From contig CAJTSZ010000027.1 in NCBI GenBank assembly GCA_910578755.1, forward strand, positions 7,219 through 14,499: a stretch of 7,281 bases of DNA, written 5' to 3'. This document shows positions 4,702-7,281 of the stretch, one piece after another. The DNA is from an uncultured Oscillospiraceae bacterium. GTDB lineage: Bacteria; Bacillota; Clostridia; Oscillospirales; Ruminococcaceae. Positions within the stretch are counted from its first letter, which is position 1. Each line of letters starts with the position of its first letter. The position numbers and the translations under genes were made by a program. The notes below the pieces were generated by a model. The model saw only the letters and a program-made list of their open reading frames with translations, searched no databases and was not told where the DNA came from.

Positions 4702-6444
4702 TTATCCTTGTATTTTTCTGTTTTCGTAATGGGTATGCAGCAGCTCATGGGCTTTATGGCTGTTTGGCTCCCCTAAAAATGTTTCGTACAATGTTGCAAT
4801 TTCCGGGTTTTTGTGGGATTCCCTGTAAACAGACTTTTTATCTATTTTATACAAGCCCTCCATGCGTTTGGACTTAATGGCAGCTGTTGTTCTAAAGGGC
4901 TGGCCGCCGCCGCCAACACACCCGCCGGGGCAGCACATAACCTCAATAAAATGGTAGCCACATTCCCCTTTGCGGATTTTTTCCATCAGTACCTTGGCGT
5001 TGGAAAGCCCGCTGGTCACAGCAACCTTTACAGGGGTACCGTCCAAATCCAGGGTGGCTTCTTTAATAGCCTGGTGGCCGCGCACTGCCTCAAAATCCAG
5101 GCTTTGGGGCTGGTGGCCTGTTACAACCTGGTAAACTGTGCGCAGGGCTGCTTCCATAACACCCCCAGAGGTGCCAAAAATGGCGCCAGCGCCGCTTGCC
5201 AGGCCCAAGGGGCTGTCAAACTCTTCTTCCGGCAGGTTTTCCAAGCTCAAGCCCGCCTGGCGCAGCATTTTAATCAGTTCCCGGGTGGTCAATACAACGT
5301 CCACATCCTGGCAGCCGCTGCTGTTCATCTCCGGGCGCTGGCATTCATATTTTTTAGCAATACAGGGCATAATGGAAACCACAAACATTTTTTCCTTGGG
5401 TATGCCCATTTTTTCCGCATAAAAGGTTTTTGCAATGGCGCCAAACATCTGTTGGGGGGATTTGCAGGAGGAAATATGCCCCAGCAGGTCGGGGTATGTT
5501 TTTTCCACGTAGTTTACCCAGCCTGGGCTGCAAGAAGTAATCATTGGCAGCTGGCCGCCGTTTTTAATGCGGGCCAACAGCTCGTGGCCTTCTTCCATAA
5601 TGGTTAAGTCGGCGGAGAAGTTGGTGTCAAACACGTTATCAAAGCCCAAGCGGCGCAAGCCCGCTACCATGGAGCCAGTGGCAATGCTGCCTTTTTCCAG
5701 GCCAAATTCATCACCAATGGCAACCCGCACAGCCGGCGCCACCTGTACAATAACGTGAAGGTCTTTATTGTGAATAGCCTTCCAAACCTGTTCTGTATCA
5801 TCCTTTTCGTACAAAGCGCCAACGGGGCACACAGCAACGCACTGGCCGCAGTAAACGCAAGTGGTTTCGTTTAATGGTTTTTCAAAGGCGGTACCAATTT
5901 TAAAATCTATGGAACGGTTCATGTAGCCAATGGCATTGGTGCCCTGAACCGCCTGGCAGGCGTCTACACAGCGGCCGCAGCGCACGCATTTGGTCATATC
6001 CCGTACCAGGGCCGGGTTGCTCAGTTCTTTTTTCACAGGAACATGGACAGATTCAAAAGCGTTGCTTGTAATGCCCAGCTCCTGAGTAAGCTCCTGCAGC
6101 TCGCATTTTCCGCTTCTTGGGCAGGTTAAACACTCCTGGGGGTGGTTGGCCAAAATCATTTCCAGCAGGGTTCTTCTTGCCCTGCGTACTTTTTCCGTAT
6201 TGGTAAATACTTCGCCGCACTCATCCACATAGTTGTTGCAGGCGGTTTTCAGCCGTTTGCTTTTGGTATCCTCTACAACGCAAATACGGCAGAAGGCGCG
6301 CACTGTAAGGTCCGGGTGGTGGCACAGGGAAGGAATTTTAATGCCTATTTTTTTTGCAGCTTCCATAATGGTTGTGCCGGAAGGAACGGTAACGGGAATA
6401 CCGTCTATTTTAATTGTGATGTTTTTTGTTGGGTCAATATGCAT
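4702..6444 (-). CDS. hydA: NAD-linked [FeFe]-hydrogenase catalytic subunit (HydA/HndD type)
   Basis: This 580-residue protein catalyses reversible H2 formation. It carries, in order, a [2Fe-2S] domain (Cys41, 52, 55, 69), a His-ligated cluster (His101, Cys105, 108, 114), two [4Fe-4S] sites (Cys153/156/159/163 and 196/199/202/206) and the H-cluster domain: TSCSPGW (303-309), MPCIAKKYE (359-367) and EVMCCPGGCVGGGGQP (501-516). It ends with the small-subunit-like tail HELLHTHY (566-573). The start is the ATG at 6444, 9 bases after AAGGAGG; a longer frame to 6507 overlaps the upstream gene and lacks a site. One base separates it from the upstream hydB-like stop, so the two are coupled. The first motif has Ser306 where the canonical TSCCP has its second Cys. 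No signal peptide; cytoplasmic. It would receive electrons from the NuoF-like subunit, possibly also ferredoxin. Confidence 0.95.
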   Translation of the reverse strand: MHIDPTKNITIKIDGIPVTVPSGTTIMEAAKKIGIKIPSLCHHPDLTVRAFCRICVVEDTKSKRLKTACNNYVDECGEVFTNTEKVRRARRTLLEMILANHPQECLTCPRSGKCELQELTQELGITSNAFESVHVPVKKELSNPALVRDMTKCVRCGRCVDACQAVQGTNAIGYMNRSIDFKIGTAFEKPLNETTCVYCGQCVAVCPVGALYEKDDTEQVWKAIHNKDLHVIVQVAPAVRVAIGDEFGLEKGSIATGSMVAGLRRLGFDNVFDTNFSADLTIMEEGHELLARIKNGGQLPMITSCSPGWVNYVEKTYPDLLGHISSCKSPQQMFGAIAKTFYAEKMGIPKEKMFVVSIMPCIAKKYECQRPEMNSSGCQDVDVVLTTRELIKMLRQAGLSLENLPEEEFDSPLGLASGAGAIFGTSGGVMEAALRTVYQVVTGHQPQSLDFEAVRGHQAIKEATLDLDGTPVKVAVTSGLSNAKVLMEKIRKGECGYHFIEVMCCPGGCVGGGGQPFRTTAAIKSKRMEGLYKIDKKSVYRESHKNPEIATLYETFLGEPNSHKAHELLHTHYENRKIQG

Positions 6445-6445
6445 A

Positions 6446-7281
6446 CTATTCAGCCTCCTTATTGGTTGGGAAGCAAACAGGGCAGTTTCCCTGAAGGTGT
6501 GCTTCAAATTCTGCTTTGCGGTGCTTCAGGCAGGAATCCAGCGCCGCAGTTGCCGTCTGGCCCAAACCACAGGAGGAGGTCAGCGCCATTGTTTCAGAAA
6601 GACGTTCTAAGCGTTCAAAGTCCTCTTCTGTAGCCGTACCTTTTGTAAATTTATCTAAAATATTGTAAACATGGCGGTTGCCTTCGCGGCATGGGGTACA
6701 CTTACCGCAGCTTTCGTGGATAAAAAATGCCGAAACCTTTTTCAGGTAGTCAATAATGCACATATCCTCGTCCAAAACCACTACCGCACCGGAACCCACA
6801 CTAAGGCCCTGGGCCCACAGTGCCTTTGCCGTATACAGGGTATCCAGCTGTTCCGGGAAGCCAATGGGGCCGGATTGGCCGCCCAGGTGGTAAAATTTCA
6901 GCTCTTTGCCGTCCTTAATGCCGCCGCCAAATTCCGCGTCGTAAATCAGTTCCCGCAGGGTCACCTTGCCCAAGGGGATTTCATATGTGCCCCTGTGGTT
7001 GCAGTTGCCGGAAAGGCATACCAGCTTTGTGCCGCCGTCGCCGTCGCCGCCGCATTCTGCAAAGGCTTTCCCGCCCATAGTTAAAATAATAGGAATATCC
7101 GCAAAGGATTCTACATTGTTTACCAAGGTGGGCTTTTCAAACAAGCCCACCTCCGCCAGGTGGGGCGGTTTTACACGGGGGCGCCCCGTTTTGGATTCAA
7201 TGGAGTTGAGCAGGCCGGAGTTTTCCCCGCAGATGTAGGCGCCGGCGCCACTGACAATATGAATGTTAAAGGTGTAGCCGG
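6446..7281 (-). CDS. hydB: NuoF-like NAD(H)/FMN subunit of the [FeFe]-hydrogenase, N-terminus beyond the window
   Basis: The visible 277 residues are the C-terminal part of a NuoF/HydB-type flavoprotein; the gene continues past the window end. Visible landmarks are the glycine-rich stretch GAGAYICGENSGLLNSIES, of the FMN/NADH-binding domain, then KPTLVNNVES, then the [4Fe-4S] site ESCGKCTPCREG with the fourth ligand in SSCGLGQ. Its role is to pass electrons between NAD(H) and the catalytic subunit. The protein ends about 40 residues after that cluster with NCPVCFPTNKEAE, leaving no room for the two-cluster ferredoxin domain found at the C-terminus of electron-bifurcating HydB proteins. The stop at 6446 lies one base from the hydA start, and the hydA ribosome binding site is inside its last codons. 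A hydC/NuoE-like gene would be expected upstream, outside the window. Confidence 0.9.
   Translation of the reverse strand, partial: GYTFNIHIVSGAGAYICGENSGLLNSIESKTGRPRVKPPHLAEVGLFEKPTLVNNVESFADIPIILTMGGKAFAECGGDGDGGTKLVCLSGNCNHRGTYEIPLGKVTLRELIYDAEFGGGIKDGKELKFYHLGGQSGPIGFPEQLDTLYTAKALWAQGLSVGSGAVVVLDEDMCIIDYLKKVSAFFIHESCGKCTPCREGNRHVYNILDKFTKGTATEEDFERLERLSETMALTSSCGLGQTATAALDSCLKHRKAEFEAHLQGNCPVCFPTNKEAE

Noticed and set aside
4813..5607. Rightward 264-aa open frame opposite the hydrogenase
   Set aside because: The opposite strand encodes the H-cluster domain with all motifs in place. This frame matches no family I know and has no start signal.
6445..6507. Longer start for the hydrogenase catalytic subunit at 6507
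   Set aside because: The extra 21 residues overlap the upstream coding end, do not belong to the [2Fe-2S] domain and lack a ribosome binding site; the ATG at 6444 has a strong one.

Overview
The window comes from an anaerobic, endospore-forming member of the Clostridia. The evidence is a cotJA-cotJB-cotJC spore-coat operon, an NAD-linked multi-subunit [FeFe]-hydrogenase, a DUF6514-like small protein of a kind I associate with Clostridia, and moderate GC content. An Oscillospirales-like host is my inference; the species cannot be named.

Layout. Positions 1-135 hold the C-terminal end of an M24 (Xaa-Pro aminopeptidase type) metallopeptidase, followed by a terminator. A candidate sigma-E promoter (243-271) precedes cotJA (327-527), cotJB (520-786, GTG start) and the first 64 codons of cotJC (from 790). 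The cotJC reading frame then breaks off in the middle of its conserved metal-ligand motif Thr-Glu-Glu-Leu-Ala-His. The remaining 144 codons lie 3,232 bp downstream (4214-4648), in the same orientation. Between the halves sits a compact element. It carries a bidirectional terminator at its left edge, a leftward two-gene set (XRE-family regulator and DUF6514-like protein), a regulatory region of about 430 bp, a leftward 65-aa protein, and a rightward 532-aa large serine recombinase that stops 22 bp before the right junction.

Main conclusion. Joining 790-981 to 4214-4648 gives one uninterrupted 208-residue CotJC with all five expected dimanganese-catalase ligands (Glu35, Glu65, His68, Glu136, His169). 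The junctions share short direct repeats (GTAC, GAAC, GGCCC) at a constant 3,232-bp offset. The recombinase has its own sigma-E-like promoter (CCATATT, 14 bp, CATAAACT) just before its ribosome binding site. The simplest reading is a skin-type intervening element: silent in vegetative cells and excised in the mother cell during sporulation by its own serine recombinase, which rebuilds cotJC. The excision and its timing are inferred; the split, the repeats, the recombinase and the promoter-like motifs are seen directly.

Downstream, a perfect 32-bp palindrome (4660-4691) separates cotJC from a convergent, leftward hydrogenase operon. This consists of a NuoF-like flavoprotein subunit (hydB-like, cut by the window end) and a 580-aa [FeFe]-hydrogenase catalytic subunit (hydA-like), one base apart. 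Together they would exchange electrons between NAD(H) and protons/H2.
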